This document shows, piece by piece, positions 26,442 to 35,896 of a DNA stretch of 64,000 nucleotides. Below the pieces are notes generated by a model. That model made no database searches and was not told the DNA's origin. It was given only the letters and a program-made list of their open reading frames with translations. Positions within the stretch are counted from its first letter, which is position 1, and each line of letters starts with the position of its first letter. The translations under genes were made by a program, and so were the position numbers. Origin of the DNA: Selenomonas sp. TAMA-11512 (GTDB lineage Bacteria; Bacillota; Negativicutes; Selenomonadales; Selenomonadaceae); NCBI RefSeq assembly GCF_037076525.1, contig NZ_AP029018.1, positions 62,001 through 126,000 on the forward strand, read 5' to 3'.

Positions 26442-28670
26442 ATGATTACTCGTATTGTAATTAAAGATGCAGCTACGTTTGATGCTTCTGAACATGTTAT
26501 GCAGGATTTGGGAAAGTTAAACTTTATTTTTGGAGCAAACGGTTCTGGCAAAACGACAATTAGTCGTGTTCTAAAAAAACCAGAAAATTATCCTTCTTGT
26601 ATTCTTTCATGGAAAGAAAATATAGAAACAGAACGGCGTGTATATAACTCGGATTTTGTTGAGGAAAATTTCGTTCCCGAAACTGGAATGCCCGGAATTT
26701 TCACACTGGGGAAGGAGGAGAGTGACACCAAACAAAAGATAAAAGAGCTTGAGGAAAAACTGAAGAAACTGGAGGACGATAAAAGGAAAATCGAAGTAAT
26801 GATCTCAGGAGAAGACGGTAGTGGTGGAAAAGCAGCAGAACTAAAGGCATTTCAGAAAAACGCTGTCGATGAAATTTGGGAGGAAACACAATCTTATAGG
26901 ACGGGTTCTATTAAAGGTGGTTTGGCTGGATACTTAAATAGTAAAACGAACTTTTTTGAAATGATTCTTGGTGAATGCAAAAAGAATAAAGTTACGCCAG
27001 CTAACTATGATGAATTAGAAAAAAGAGCTACCATCGTGTTCACTGGAAATCATGAGACATTAGAAGAATTTCCAGCGGTAAACTTTTCGCCCATAGAGAG
27101 CATGAGCAATGAACAGATACTATCGAAGAAGGTCATTGGTAAAGAAGATGTGGATATTGGTGCTCTGATAAAAAAGTTAGGAAACAGTGATTGGGTTCAA
27201 TCCGGGACAAAATATCTGAATGACAGTAATGGAATGTGTCCTTTTTGTCAACAACCTTTACAAGAGAGATTTCGCGATCAAGTAGAAGAATATTTTGATG
27301 AAACTTATAGTGCCGATTTGCTTGCAATAGATACTCTTAAAAATAAGTATCAGAATGAATCATATAAACTAGAAGAACAAATAAACAACATACTCAAGCA
27401 AAATAGTGATAAAATCAACAATGATGAATTGAAACAGGCGGCGATAATTTTAACAGGAATTTTCAAGACTAATCATAAAAAGTTGGAAGATAAAAAGAGA
27501 ACGCCAAGCATTTCTATTGAGCTTGAGGACTATCAAGGAATTCCTAAAAAGATAGCATCTCTTATTTCGGATGCGAACAAGGAAATTAAGCAACATAATG
27601 ATATGGTTGCAAATCTTATAAATGAGAAGAAGAAACTAAAAAAGGAAATTTGTCAATTTGTTGCACATCAAACTGAAGCTAAGGTTGATGAGTATCGTGC
27701 GGAATGCCAGAAGCGCAAGAAGGAGCTTTTGGATTTACAGCAACAAAATGAAGATCGTACAAAAGAAATCCAACGAGAAAAAACAGAATTAAACATATTG
27801 CAATCAAAGCTGACCAGCGTCATTCCTATGCGAGATCAGATCAATCAACAGTTGGAACGATTTGGATTTTCAGGATTTCGGCTTGCGTTAGGCAATGACG
27901 AGCATAGTTATAAAATCGTACGCGAGAACGGTGTCGCAGCCGAAAAAACATTGAGTGAGGGTGAGCGCAACTTTGTTGTGTTCCTGTACTTCTATGCACT
28001 CTTACAAGGTAGTAATGATGGCGCTGGGACAGTCCGTTCTCAAATCGTTGTGATCGACGACCCTGTATCAAGTATGGATAGCGATGTTCTGTTTATTGTC
28101 TCAACCCTTATACGAAAACTGGTTTGGGATATGGAGCAAGATAATACCAATATACAGCAGTTGTTTGTTGCTACACATAATCTTTATTTTCACAAAGAGG
28201 TCTCGTTCCTTCGAGGACTGCCCGCAGGAACGAAAGGAAAAACTCGTTTTTGGGTCGTACGAAAAACAAATGGCTTATCGACAATTATTTCATATGCAGA
28301 TAATCCGATTAAATCCACGTATGAAACATTATGGGCTTCTGTCAGATCAGCGGTACAAGACCCTAGCTCAGCAGAACAAACATCTTTACAAAATATAATG
28401 AGGAGAATATTGGAGCATTATTTCACCTTTTATGGAGAGATTCCACTCAATAACTTCTATATGAAGTTTGAAGGGGATGATCGCCCCGTTGTAAAAATGT
28501 TACTCTCATGGCTAAATGAGGGATCACATAGCAGCATGGATGATTTTTATTATATACCGGCGATGTCAAATGGGATCGAGAAGAATCTTAACATATTCAA
28601 GAGTGTGTTTGTAAAAGCGGGACATATTGCACACTATAATATGATGATGAAGATTAAAAAGGAGGACTGA
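26442..28670 (+). CDS. AAA_13-family ATPase with zinc hook, RloC/PrrC-like putative tRNA anticodon nuclease
   Basis: The 742-residue protein has Walker A FGANGSGKTT (about 30-39) and long coiled coils (about 100-160 and 290-480). A zinc-hook motif CPFC lies at 266-269, the signature LSEGERNFVVF near 504 and Walker B VVIDDPVSSMD near 536. The C-terminus has R654-x3-E658 (MRRILEHYF) and H696 (NEGSHSS), matching the Arg-Glu-His triad known for PrrC/RloC nucleases. ABC-type head plus hook plus this tail is the RloC plan. The gene is visibly A+T-rich and sits beside a restriction-modification system, which points to a transferred defence gene. Nuclease activity is inferred. Confidence 0.7.
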   Translation: MITRIVIKDAATFDASEHVMQDLGKLNFIFGANGSGKTTISRVLKKPENYPSCILSWKENIETERRVYNSDFVEENFVPETGMPGIFTLGKEESDTKQKIKELEEKLKKLEDDKRKIEVMISGEDGSGGKAAELKAFQKNAVDEIWEETQSYRTGSIKGGLAGYLNSKTNFFEMILGECKKNKVTPANYDELEKRATIVFTGNHETLEEFPAVNFSPIESMSNEQILSKKVIGKEDVDIGALIKKLGNSDWVQSGTKYLNDSNGMCPFCQQPLQERFRDQVEEYFDETYSADLLAIDTLKNKYQNESYKLEEQINNILKQNSDKINNDELKQAAIILTGIFKTNHKKLEDKKRTPSISIELEDYQGIPKKIASLISDANKEIKQHNDMVANLINEKKKLKKEICQFVAHQTEAKVDEYRAECQKRKKELLDLQQQNEDRTKEIQREKTELNILQSKLTSVIPMRDQINQQLERFGFSGFRLALGNDEHSYKIVRENGVAAEKTLSEGERNFVVFLYFYALLQGSNDGAGTVRSQIVVIDDPVSSMDSDVLFIVSTLIRKLVWDMEQDNTNIQQLFVATHNLYFHKEVSFLRGLPAGTKGKTRFWVVRKTNGLSTIISYADNPIKSTYETLWASVRSAVQDPSSAEQTSLQNIMRRILEHYFTFYGEIPLNNFYMKFEGDDRPVVKMLLSWLNEGSHSSMDDFYYIPAMSNGIEKNLNIFKSVFVKAGHIAHYNMMMKIKKED

Positions 28671-28736
28671 ATAGGGGCATCTATCGATCCGCCTTGCTGA
28701 TGGGGCATATGTGGATCTTTTTATTTAGTTGAAATA

Positions 28737-28745
28737 TGCTATAAT
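28737..28745 (+). promoter_or_regulatory. Extended -10 element before the methyltransferase
   Basis: TGCTATAAT (TG-n-TATAAT) lies about 30 bases before the chosen ATG at 28774. This argues against the TTG at 28729, which would fall upstream of the transcription start. Confidence 0.45.
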
Positions 28746-28773
28746 AACTCCAAGGGGGCAGAGCGACGAGTAT

Positions 28774-30669
28774 ATGACAGCATCAGCGAATATAGACATA
28801 ACAGAAGAATATAAGGCGAAGCCCATCCTAAAGTGGGCGGGCGGGAAGACACAGCTGCTCGAGGAGTTGTGCGCGAAGGTGCCGCCGTGCTATGGGAAAT
28901 ACATTGAGCCGTTTTTTGGCGGCGGGGCACTCTTTTTTGCGTTGGAGCCGGAGCAGGCGGTTCTTGCAGACAGCAATCCCGAGCTCATCAATATGTATCG
29001 TGCGGTTGCATCGGATGCGGAGCAGGTGATCACTCATCTGGAGCAGTATGAGAATACGAGCGCACTGTTCTATGAGGTGCGTGCGCTTGACTGGGAGCAC
29101 CTGTCATCTGCGGAGGCAGCGGCGCGGACGATCTTTCTCAACAAGACGTGCTTTAACGGGCTTTATCGCGTTAATCAAAAGGGGCAGTTCAATGTCCCGT
29201 TCGGACGGTATAAAAATCCAAAAATTTGTGATCGTGCGACGATCCTTGCGGCGTCGCGCGTTCTTTCGCGTGCGGAGATCCTCTGCGGCGATTATCTGGA
29301 TGTATTGGAGCATCATGCGGCAGCGGGGGATCTGATCTTCCTCGATCCGCCGTATCTGCCGATCTCGGCGTATGCGGATTTCAAGCGCTATACGAAGGAA
29401 CAGTTCTACGAGGAGGATCATGTGCGCCTCGCGGAGATGGTTGCGCGTCTCCATGAACGCGGCTGCTATGTGATCCTCACGAACTCGAATCATCCGCTCG
29501 TGCATGAGCTCTATGCGCGGTACCCGATCGATATCGTCCAGACGAAGCGGCATATTTCCTGCAATGGGAAGCGCCGCACGGGAGAGGATGTGATCGTGAC
29601 GGCGGCACCCGTAGATCGTCCGCGCATTATGCTCGGGGAGGAGCCCCTTTCGCCGCAGGTTTCGCAGTACCCGCCGACGCGCTTCATGGGCTCAAAGCAG
29701 AAGCTCCTTCATGAGGTGTGGTCGATCGCGGCGCAGTTTGGCGCAGAGACGATCACGGATCTCTTTTCCGGCTCGGGGATCGTCAGCTATATGTTCAAGG
29801 CGCAGGGCAAGACGGTTCTGAGCAACGACTATATGGCGATGTCGGCGACGTTCGCGAAGGCGATGGTGGAAAACAATGCCGTGACGCTGCCGCGCGATAC
29901 TGCGGAATATTTGCTCGATGCGCAGAGAGAATCGGATCACTTTGTTGCGCGGACGTTTCAGGGGCTTTACTACACCGATGCAGAAAACGATCTGATTGAC
30001 ACCTTGCGTACGAATATCACGCATCTGCGGAATCCCTATGAGCGTGCGATTGCGATGACGGCACTCATCCGTGCGTGCATCAAGAAGCGTCCGCGTGGTA
30101 TATTCACATATACGGGACATCGCTATGACGATGGCAGGAAAGACCTCCAAAAGACACTGGAGGAACAGTTCCTTGCGGCGGTGGAGCTTGTAAACATAGC
30201 GGTCTTTGACAACGGTCGGGCGAACCGCGCGCGCTGGGGCGATGCGATGTCGCTCCGAACGCCGGCGGATCTCGTCTATATGGACCCGCCCTACTACTCG
30301 CCACTCTCGGACAATGAGTATGTGCGCCGCTATCATTTTGTGGAGGGTCTTGCACGCAACTGGGAGGACGTGGAGATTCAGGAGCATACGCTGACAAAGA
30401 AGTTCAAATCCTATCCGACGCCCTTTTCGACGCGTCTCGGAGCGGCGGAGGCGTTTGACCGTCTGTTTCGGAAGTTCGCGCGGAGCATTCTCGTTGTGTC
30501 CTACTCATCGAACAGTCTGCCGACGCAGGAGGAAATGCTTGCTCTGATGGCAAAGTACAAGGAGCATGTCGAGGTGATCCCTGTGGACTACAAATATTCG
30601 TTTGGGAATCAGGCGGCGGCAAAGACGCATCGGAATGCAGTGCAGGAGTATCTGTTCGTCGGATATTGA
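28774..30669 (+). CDS. Type IIS adenine-N6 methyltransferase with two fused D12 domains
   Basis: The 631-residue protein joins two complete D12-class DNA adenine methylases. The first has KWAGGKTQLL near residue 15, EPFFGGGALFFAL and DPPY at 191-194. The second has FMGSKQKLL near 305, DLFSGSGIVSYMF and DPPY at 504-507. Fused pairs of this kind, as in M.FokI, protect the two strands of an asymmetric site, one domain per strand. The next gene, 12 bases on, is an AlwI-type endonuclease, which also recognises an asymmetric site. The recognition sequence cannot be read here; GGATC-like is a guess from the endonuclease family. Confidence 0.88.
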   Translation: MTASANIDITEEYKAKPILKWAGGKTQLLEELCAKVPPCYGKYIEPFFGGGALFFALEPEQAVLADSNPELINMYRAVASDAEQVITHLEQYENTSALFYEVRALDWEHLSSAEAAARTIFLNKTCFNGLYRVNQKGQFNVPFGRYKNPKICDRATILAASRVLSRAEILCGDYLDVLEHHAAAGDLIFLDPPYLPISAYADFKRYTKEQFYEEDHVRLAEMVARLHERGCYVILTNSNHPLVHELYARYPIDIVQTKRHISCNGKRRTGEDVIVTAAPVDRPRIMLGEEPLSPQVSQYPPTRFMGSKQKLLHEVWSIAAQFGAETITDLFSGSGIVSYMFKAQGKTVLSNDYMAMSATFAKAMVENNAVTLPRDTAEYLLDAQRESDHFVARTFQGLYYTDAENDLIDTLRTNITHLRNPYERAIAMTALIRACIKKRPRGIFTYTGHRYDDGRKDLQKTLEEQFLAAVELVNIAVFDNGRANRARWGDAMSLRTPADLVYMDPPYYSPLSDNEYVRRYHFVEGLARNWEDVEIQEHTLTKKFKSYPTPFSTRLGAAEAFDRLFRKFARSILVVSYSSNSLPTQEEMLALMAKYKEHVEVIPVDYKYSFGNQAAAKTHRNAVQEYLFVGY

Positions 30670-30681
30670 GGAGGTGCGGGG

Positions 30682-32451
30682 ATGGCGGAGAACATTGATA
30701 TCTGGCTCGTCGGGAATACGGGACTGCGCAGCCCGAACCGCATTCAGGAGGGATTTCGCGTCTATGCGGAATCGTCGTTCGTAGGGAATTTTCGCGGGCG
30801 TGCGGGTGAGATCGGCTTTATGAATCTCCTGAACGAACGCGGGATCATCCACAATGAGACGGGCAAGGACGCATCCGGCAGTCATGCGCGCAAGTGGCGA
30901 CTGATGTTCGCAAAGAACGGGCTGATCTATCCGCAGTTGAAAAAGGCGGATGGGGCGCAGGCATCGCTCGGTACACTGGATGCGATCACACCGTTTGGGC
31001 GCACTTTTCTCATGGCAGATACATACCCCGCGATGCAGGAATGCTTTCTCCGTGCGATGAGCGTGGCGCAGTTTCCGTTGCCCGAAGGCGGTTATTTTTC
31101 GCCGCTGCGTTGGGTGCTGGCGCTCATGCTCGAACTCGAGCGGCACACGGGCTCGTCCGAGATCAGCCGCATTGAGTTTGCGCTATGGGTACAGACGACG
31201 ACCCCACAGGATGATCTTTCTGACGTTGTAGATCATATCCTTGAACTCAGGGCACGCCGTCAACATGCCCTGTCGAAGAAGAAATTTGACCGCATGGAGA
31301 TCGCACAGCGCGCGGAGCACTATGCCAAGAAATCGGATAATTTTCTCGACTATGCGGATATGAATATGCGCTATCTCAGGATTACGGGCATCCTGCAGCG
31401 CAGAGGCAGAGGACTGATGATTCTGCCGACGAAGCATGTTCTGGCAGAACAGCTTGCGCGGTCATCGGTGTTGGAGGATTCGCTCCTGCACGCATATCAA
31501 ACGCTGTGTGCCGGTGCGCCTTTGCCGACGGACGATGTTCCCGTTGCGCGGAAGCTCTTGGACGAACTGCAAAAACTCCTGAAGGAGCGCCATATTGCAT
31601 TTGAGCCGCCTGTGCCACCGCTTGAAACAGCAATGCAGATCAATATCGCGCGCCAGCGGCTTGAACAGCTTTTGGCACAGACGGACGAAGTGCAGTATGC
31701 GAGCCGCCAATGCCATGCATGGCGTGAGATCTCGGACTATATGACACTCATTCTCGGTGGCGGCGGGAAAAAGATCTATGATGAGGACAATGCGATCGAG
31801 GTGCCAAAGGATGAGCTGCCCGTGTATCTTGAGTGGGTCCTGTGGCGTGCGATTCTTGCCATCAATCATCTGACTACGATGCCGTATGAGGTGCGCGGGT
31901 TTAAGATGGATGCGGACTTTATGCCGATTAGTACGGCAGGAGGCGGCAAGGGGGATCTCTACAGCGAGTTTGACGACTTTGCGATCCTCACGGAGGTCAC
32001 GATATCCTCGTCCTCGCGGCAGGAGGCGATGGAGGGGGAGCCGGTGCGCCGCCATGTTTCCGATGCGGTTCTCCGATGGGCGCCAAAGCCGGTCTACGGG
32101 CTCTTCATTGCGGTGAAGATCGATACGAATACCGCCGAGACATTCCGGCACGGGATATGGTATACAAAAGAGGACGCGCGGCAGGAGCTGCAGATCGTCC
32201 CGCTGACGCTTGCGCAGTATCAGCAGTATTTCGACGCGATGTTTATATCCGGCACAGCGACGCCGATGCGCGTGCGCGAGTTGCTGCACTCCTGCGCGGA
32301 AAAGCGCGCAGAGATGGATGCGCCCGCGTGGAAGCGGCATATTGGGCACGTTGTTCAGCGGCGTACACAGGAACTTCGGAGTCCCTATGCCTATGAATCG
32401 CCCCCCATGCAGGAGGAGGCGGATTCGTTTTCCCCGTACGGGAAAGAGTGA
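30682..32451 (+). CDS. AlwI-family type IIS restriction endonuclease
   Basis: The 589-residue protein resembles the AlwI/BstNBI group. Its N-terminus holds GNTGLRSPNRIQEGF and ARKWRLMFAKNGLIYP, the DNA-recognition part. The C-terminal half has the nuclease-like segment YSEFDDFAILTEVTISSSS with E438. A basic patch and LRITGILQRRGRG lie in the middle. Members cut outside asymmetric GGATC or GAGTC sites. The gene follows its methyltransferase closely. Family assignment is by recalled pattern, so the exact specificity is unknown. Confidence 0.75.
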   Translation: MAENIDIWLVGNTGLRSPNRIQEGFRVYAESSFVGNFRGRAGEIGFMNLLNERGIIHNETGKDASGSHARKWRLMFAKNGLIYPQLKKADGAQASLGTLDAITPFGRTFLMADTYPAMQECFLRAMSVAQFPLPEGGYFSPLRWVLALMLELERHTGSSEISRIEFALWVQTTTPQDDLSDVVDHILELRARRQHALSKKKFDRMEIAQRAEHYAKKSDNFLDYADMNMRYLRITGILQRRGRGLMILPTKHVLAEQLARSSVLEDSLLHAYQTLCAGAPLPTDDVPVARKLLDELQKLLKERHIAFEPPVPPLETAMQINIARQRLEQLLAQTDEVQYASRQCHAWREISDYMTLILGGGGKKIYDEDNAIEVPKDELPVYLEWVLWRAILAINHLTTMPYEVRGFKMDADFMPISTAGGGKGDLYSEFDDFAILTEVTISSSSRQEAMEGEPVRRHVSDAVLRWAPKPVYGLFIAVKIDTNTAETFRHGIWYTKEDARQELQIVPLTLAQYQQYFDAMFISGTATPMRVRELLHSCAEKRAEMDAPAWKRHIGHVVQRRTQELRSPYAYESPPMQEEADSFSPYGKE

Positions 32452-32478
32452 AGGAATCGTTTTACAAAAATAGAGAGA

Positions 32479-32510
32479 CGGTTGAGCGAAATGATAAGTT
32501 CGTTCAGCCG
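32479..32510 (+). terminator. Weak hairpin behind the endonuclease gene
   Basis: CGGTTGAGCGAA pairs with TTCGTTCAGCCG with two wobbles; only a weak T-rich tail follows. The rest of 32510-32757 shows no convincing gene. Confidence 0.4.
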
Positions 32511-32757
32511 CCTTATTGTTTGGGAATATGGATTTGTATTGTGTCGCCGTGTTCTCTTCCTCGTCCGTCACATCATGCAAAAATGGCGGTGCAGTGCTCA
32601 TGAGTCTTATGGTCCGGTTGGGGGGATGTACTGGATGCCGCCGCCCGCGCGTCCGAACCACGGGGCGATTTTCCTCGGTAGATGCGTCCGTAGTATAGAA
32701 TACCGAAGCAGTTCCCTATAACACTGTCATCCAAACGGTTCCTCTTGTGGGCGAATA

Positions 32758-32766
32758 TGATATAAT
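32758..32766 (+). promoter_or_regulatory. Extended -10 promoter element of the RelB-like gene
   Basis: TGATATAAT, 33 bases before the start codon at 32800. Confidence 0.45.
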
Positions 32767-32799
32767 AGGGTAAATCGGATGAATATGGAGGTGCAGATT

Positions 32800-33063
32800 A
32801 TGACCCGATTGGAACTGACGGTTGACGATCATCTGAAACAGGAAGCGGATGACCTCTTTGCCAGTCTCGGGCTGGACACGCCGACGGCAATCCGGATTTT
32901 TTTGCAGGCATCCATTGCACATGCGGGGATTCCGTTTGCCGTGCAGCAGCGCGGAATACCGGAAGATCTGATGGAAACTGTGCATGACAGCCGTATGGGG
33001 AAGAACCTGCATGGACCGTTCGACTCTGCCGAGGAAGCGGTTGCGTCGATGCTGGAGGACTGA
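32800..33063 (+). CDS. RelB/DinJ-type antitoxin without a visible toxin
   Basis: The 87-residue protein opens TRLELTVDDHLKQEADDLFA and continues LGLDTPTAIRIFLQASIAHA, the ribbon-helix-helix dimerisation and DNA-binding part of RelB/DinJ. GIPFAV is the usual start of the toxin-binding tail. The start is the ATG at 32800 with GGAGGTG before it. A strong terminator follows at 33123 and no RelE/YafQ-like toxin lies on either side. It may be an orphan left after toxin loss or act on a toxin elsewhere. Confidence 0.85.
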   Translation: MTRLELTVDDHLKQEADDLFASLGLDTPTAIRIFLQASIAHAGIPFAVQQRGIPEDLMETVHDSRMGKNLHGPFDSAEEAVASMLED

Positions 33064-33122
33064 CGTGTATCATCGATGGGGCGCTCGGGATGAACGAGGT
33101 GCGCTGACGGCGCACATACAGG

Positions 33123-33160
33123 AAGAGCCCGTCTCTGCAAAAGCAGGGGCGGGCTCTTCT
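33123..33160 (+). terminator. Terminator behind the RelB-like gene
   Basis: AAGAGCCCGTCTCTGC pairs with GCAGGGGCGGGCTCTT around AAAA, one of the strongest stems in the window. Confidence 0.75.
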
Positions 33161-33267
33161 CATGAATGCGAGAACGAATTTTCATGCCGGATGTGAGAGC
33201 GATTTTTTTATATGTTTGCATGGAAGCGGCCTTACCTCCGGCCTCCTCGTCGATGCGGACATTGTTC

Positions 33268-33849
33268 TCAGCGATGGTCGGCATAGAGGCTTATGGATGC
33301 GTATGTGCCGATGCCCATGTAGTCGGAGCCCATCAGCTGCTGCCGCGCGCTGCAATAGACGCGGCTGGCCTTGAACGTTGTCTCCGGCGTCAGCCATTGC
33401 AGATCATCGGGGGCGTATATCTCCTCGGCGGGCTTCCACAGGAACAGCTCGGACATCTCGTCGTGCGTCATGCCGCTTGCGAGAGCGACGGCGGCAATCA
33501 CCTCGATCGCTTCGTTGATCCCCTGCACATCGATTACGTCCATGTTTGCCGATACGCGGTGGACATAGGTTCTGTCGGGCGTCATATAGAGGTTGACCGC
33601 GACTCCGCTCGGCGTATAGGCCGTATAGAGCGGCGTCATGAGGTCGGATTTCACTTTATTGTATTCGGGCGGCGTCAAGGCAACAGATGTATTTTCTTCG
33701 TGCAGAACCTCGTTCACGCGAGTGACAAATGCCGCCGCATCCGCGCCCTCGATCAGCGGAAACTCCTGCTCGGCGGCATGCACCGTTCCGCCGTACAGGA
33801 GCAGTGCCGCGGCAAGGAAGAAAAATGAAAATAAAAGATGTTTATGCAT
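33268..33849 (-). CDS. Secreted or periplasmic protein of unknown function
   Basis: The 193-residue protein has a clear signal peptide (HLLFSFFFLAAALLLYGGTV, cleavage after VHA-A near residue 25). The mature part is about 168 residues, mixed alpha/beta by composition, with INEAIEVIAAVALASGMT near the middle. The start codon has AGGAAACG upstream. No family was recognised. It faces the ABC pair at 34151, and 33850-34059 holds nothing else recognisable. Confidence 0.6.
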   Translation of the reverse strand: MHKHLLFSFFFLAAALLLYGGTVHAAEQEFPLIEGADAAAFVTRVNEVLHEENTSVALTPPEYNKVKSDLMTPLYTAYTPSGVAVNLYMTPDRTYVHRVSANMDVIDVQGINEAIEVIAAVALASGMTHDEMSELFLWKPAEEIYAPDDLQWLTPETTFKASRVYCSARQQLMGSDYMGIGTYASISLYADHR

Positions 33850-34059
33850 CAGGATCGTTTCCTTTCTGTGGCGAGGAATGCTTCCTCAAATATCTGTGCA
33901 GCATGAAATACCGCCTTATAACTTCGATCCGCCTGCGGAATACTCCTGCACAGGGGAAGCATAGAGGGGAAGAAGATATGCCGGGACGGCTGTGCCGCAT
34001 GTATCCGTGATTCTGTGCTGAATTTATAGTGATTCCTAATCCACACTTTCGGATGCGTA

Positions 34060-34068
34060 TGATATAAT
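34060..34068 (+). promoter_or_regulatory. Extended -10 promoter element of the ABC pair
   Basis: TGATATAAT, about 80 bases before the start at 34151, with no good -35 match, as is common for extended -10 promoters. Confidence 0.45.
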
Positions 34069-34150
34069 AGAGGAAATCGAGTTTTATCGGATTTGTCCGC
34101 TCTATCATTGATAATGAGTTTTAATCGCTTGATTCCATAGGAGGCATACA

Positions 34151-35896
34151 ATGGAAAACACAAGCCCTATGCGGCGTCTGTGGCGTCTCGCCGCAGAGGA
34201 GCACGGAAGACTGCGCGCCGCGATTGCGCTCGCGGCGATCGGCGTGCTTGCGGGGATGGTGCCCTACTGGGCGGCGGCGGAGATGATCACGGCGCTCCTC
34301 TCCCGTACGGCGGCAGAGCCGCGCGTTTACCTGTGGCTGTGCCTCGCCGCGTGCGCCGGCTATGTTCTGCGCAGCATCCTGTATGCCGAGGCGCTGGCAC
34401 TGTCGCATCGCGCGGCGTTCGCCACCCTGCGCGGCATCCGCACGCGCGTGCTCGAAAAGCTGCCGAAGCTCCCGCTCGGCGCCGTAATCGATCAGGCAAG
34501 CGGCGGGATGAAGCACACGATCGTCGATCAGGTCGAGAGCATGGAGCGCACGATCGCGCATCTGTGGCCCGAGATGACGGCAAACACGTTCGGGCCTCTG
34601 TGCATCTTCGTCTATCTGCTCACACTCGACCGGCGCATGGCGCTTCTCTCACTCATCTCCATCCCGGTCGGCATGGTCTTCATGGCGATCATCATGCGTG
34701 ACTACGAGGAAAAATACGCGGGCGCCGTGCGGATGACGAACGAGATGAACGCCGCCATCGTCGAATACATCGGCGGCATCGAGGTCATCAAGGCGTTCAA
34801 TCAGGGGGCGGCGTCCTACGAAAAGTTCTCGGAAAAGGTGTTTGCGAACGCCTGCTATTACTACCACTGGATGCTGCACTGCCAGCTGCCGATGTCCGTC
34901 GGCAAGGTCGTAGCCCCGACGACGCTCATCACGATTCTGCCCGTGGGCTGGATGCTGTATCAGGACGGCACGCTGCCGATGGGCGTCTTTATACAGACGA
35001 TCATCCTTTCCCTCGGCGTGGCAGGTCCTCTGCTTGCTTCGCTCAGCTTCATCGACGAGCTGGCAAAGGTCGGCACGACGGTCGATGCCGTGGAGGATTT
35101 CCTATCCGCCGAGGAGCAGCGGCACGCGAGCGATATGGTATCCATTACGGGAACGGAGATTGATGTGGAGCATGTCTCTTTCGCTTATGACGGAAAGAGC
35201 AATGTCCTGAACGACATCAGCCTCACGATCCCGAGCGGTACATTGAATGCCTTCGTCGGCGCAAGCGGCAGCGGGAAATCGACGCTTGCGCGTCTCATCG
35301 CCGGCTACTGGGACGTGACGTCCGGCGAGATCCGCATCGGGGGGCACGACCTGAAGGATATCCCGCTCACGCAGCTCTACGATATGGTCTCCTTCGTCGC
35401 GCAGGATACGTATCTCTTCGACGATACGATTCGCGAGAACATCCGCCTCGGCAGGACATCGGCGACGGACGCGGAGGTCGAGCGCGCGGCGGAGCTGGCA
35501 GGCTGCGCGGAGTTCATCCGGCAGCTCGAGTGCGGCTACGAAACGATTGTCGGCAGCGGCGGCAGTCATCTCTCGGGCGGCGAGCGTCAGCGCATCGCCA
35601 TCGCCCGCGCCATGCTGAAGGACGCGCCCATCGTCATTCTCGACGAGGCGACGGCGTATATCGACCCGGAGAACGAGGCCATGATTCAGCGCGCCGTATC
35701 GCGGCTGATCGCGGGAAAGACGGTCATCGTCATCGCACACCGGCTCTCCACCATCACTGATGCGGACACGATCTTTCTCATCGCGGACGGCACGGTCGAG
35801 GCAAAGGGAACGCACGCGCAGCTGCTCGACGGCTGCGCGTCATACCGCGCGATGTGGCAGGCGCACATGAGCGCAAAGGACGGTGAGATAAAATGA
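34151..35896 (+). CDS. ABC transporter, fused membrane and ATPase domains (first half of a heterodimer)
   Basis: The 581-residue protein has a six-helix exporter-type membrane domain (about 1-320) and an ATPase domain (about 335-575). The latter has Walker A GASGSGKST, the Q-loop VSFVAQDTYLFDD, signature HLSGGERQRIAIARAM, Walker B IVILDEATAYIDPE and the switch VIAHRLSTI. It overlaps the next half-transporter by four bases, so the two form a heterodimer. The IrtAB/YbtPQ group, which despite the exporter fold imports siderophores, is a plausible relative. Substrate and direction are not shown. Confidence 0.85.
   Translation: MENTSPMRRLWRLAAEEHGRLRAAIALAAIGVLAGMVPYWAAAEMITALLSRTAAEPRVYLWLCLAACAGYVLRSILYAEALALSHRAAFATLRGIRTRVLEKLPKLPLGAVIDQASGGMKHTIVDQVESMERTIAHLWPEMTANTFGPLCIFVYLLTLDRRMALLSLISIPVGMVFMAIIMRDYEEKYAGAVRMTNEMNAAIVEYIGGIEVIKAFNQGAASYEKFSEKVFANACYYYHWMLHCQLPMSVGKVVAPTTLITILPVGWMLYQDGTLPMGVFIQTIILSLGVAGPLLASLSFIDELAKVGTTVDAVEDFLSAEEQRHASDMVSITGTEIDVEHVSFAYDGKSNVLNDISLTIPSGTLNAFVGASGSGKSTLARLIAGYWDVTSGEIRIGGHDLKDIPLTQLYDMVSFVAQDTYLFDDTIRENIRLGRTSATDAEVERAAELAGCAEFIRQLECGYETIVGSGGSHLSGGERQRIAIARAMLKDAPIVILDEATAYIDPENEAMIQRAVSRLIAGKTVIVIAHRLSTITDADTIFLIADGTVEAKGTHAQLLDGCASYRAMWQAHMSAKDGEIK

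Noticed and set aside
28729-30669. Start of the methyltransferase at TTG 28729
   Set aside because: An extended -10 element lies between it and the ATG at 28774, and the added residues lack family similarity.
31462-32661. A reverse-strand frame that extends past the endonuclease gene
   Set aside because: Most of it is antisense to the AlwI-type gene; the extra part has no ribosome binding site or recognisable motif.
33166-33828. A forward frame opposite the secreted protein gene
   Set aside because: The reverse frame has a signal peptide and ribosome binding site; the forward one has neither.
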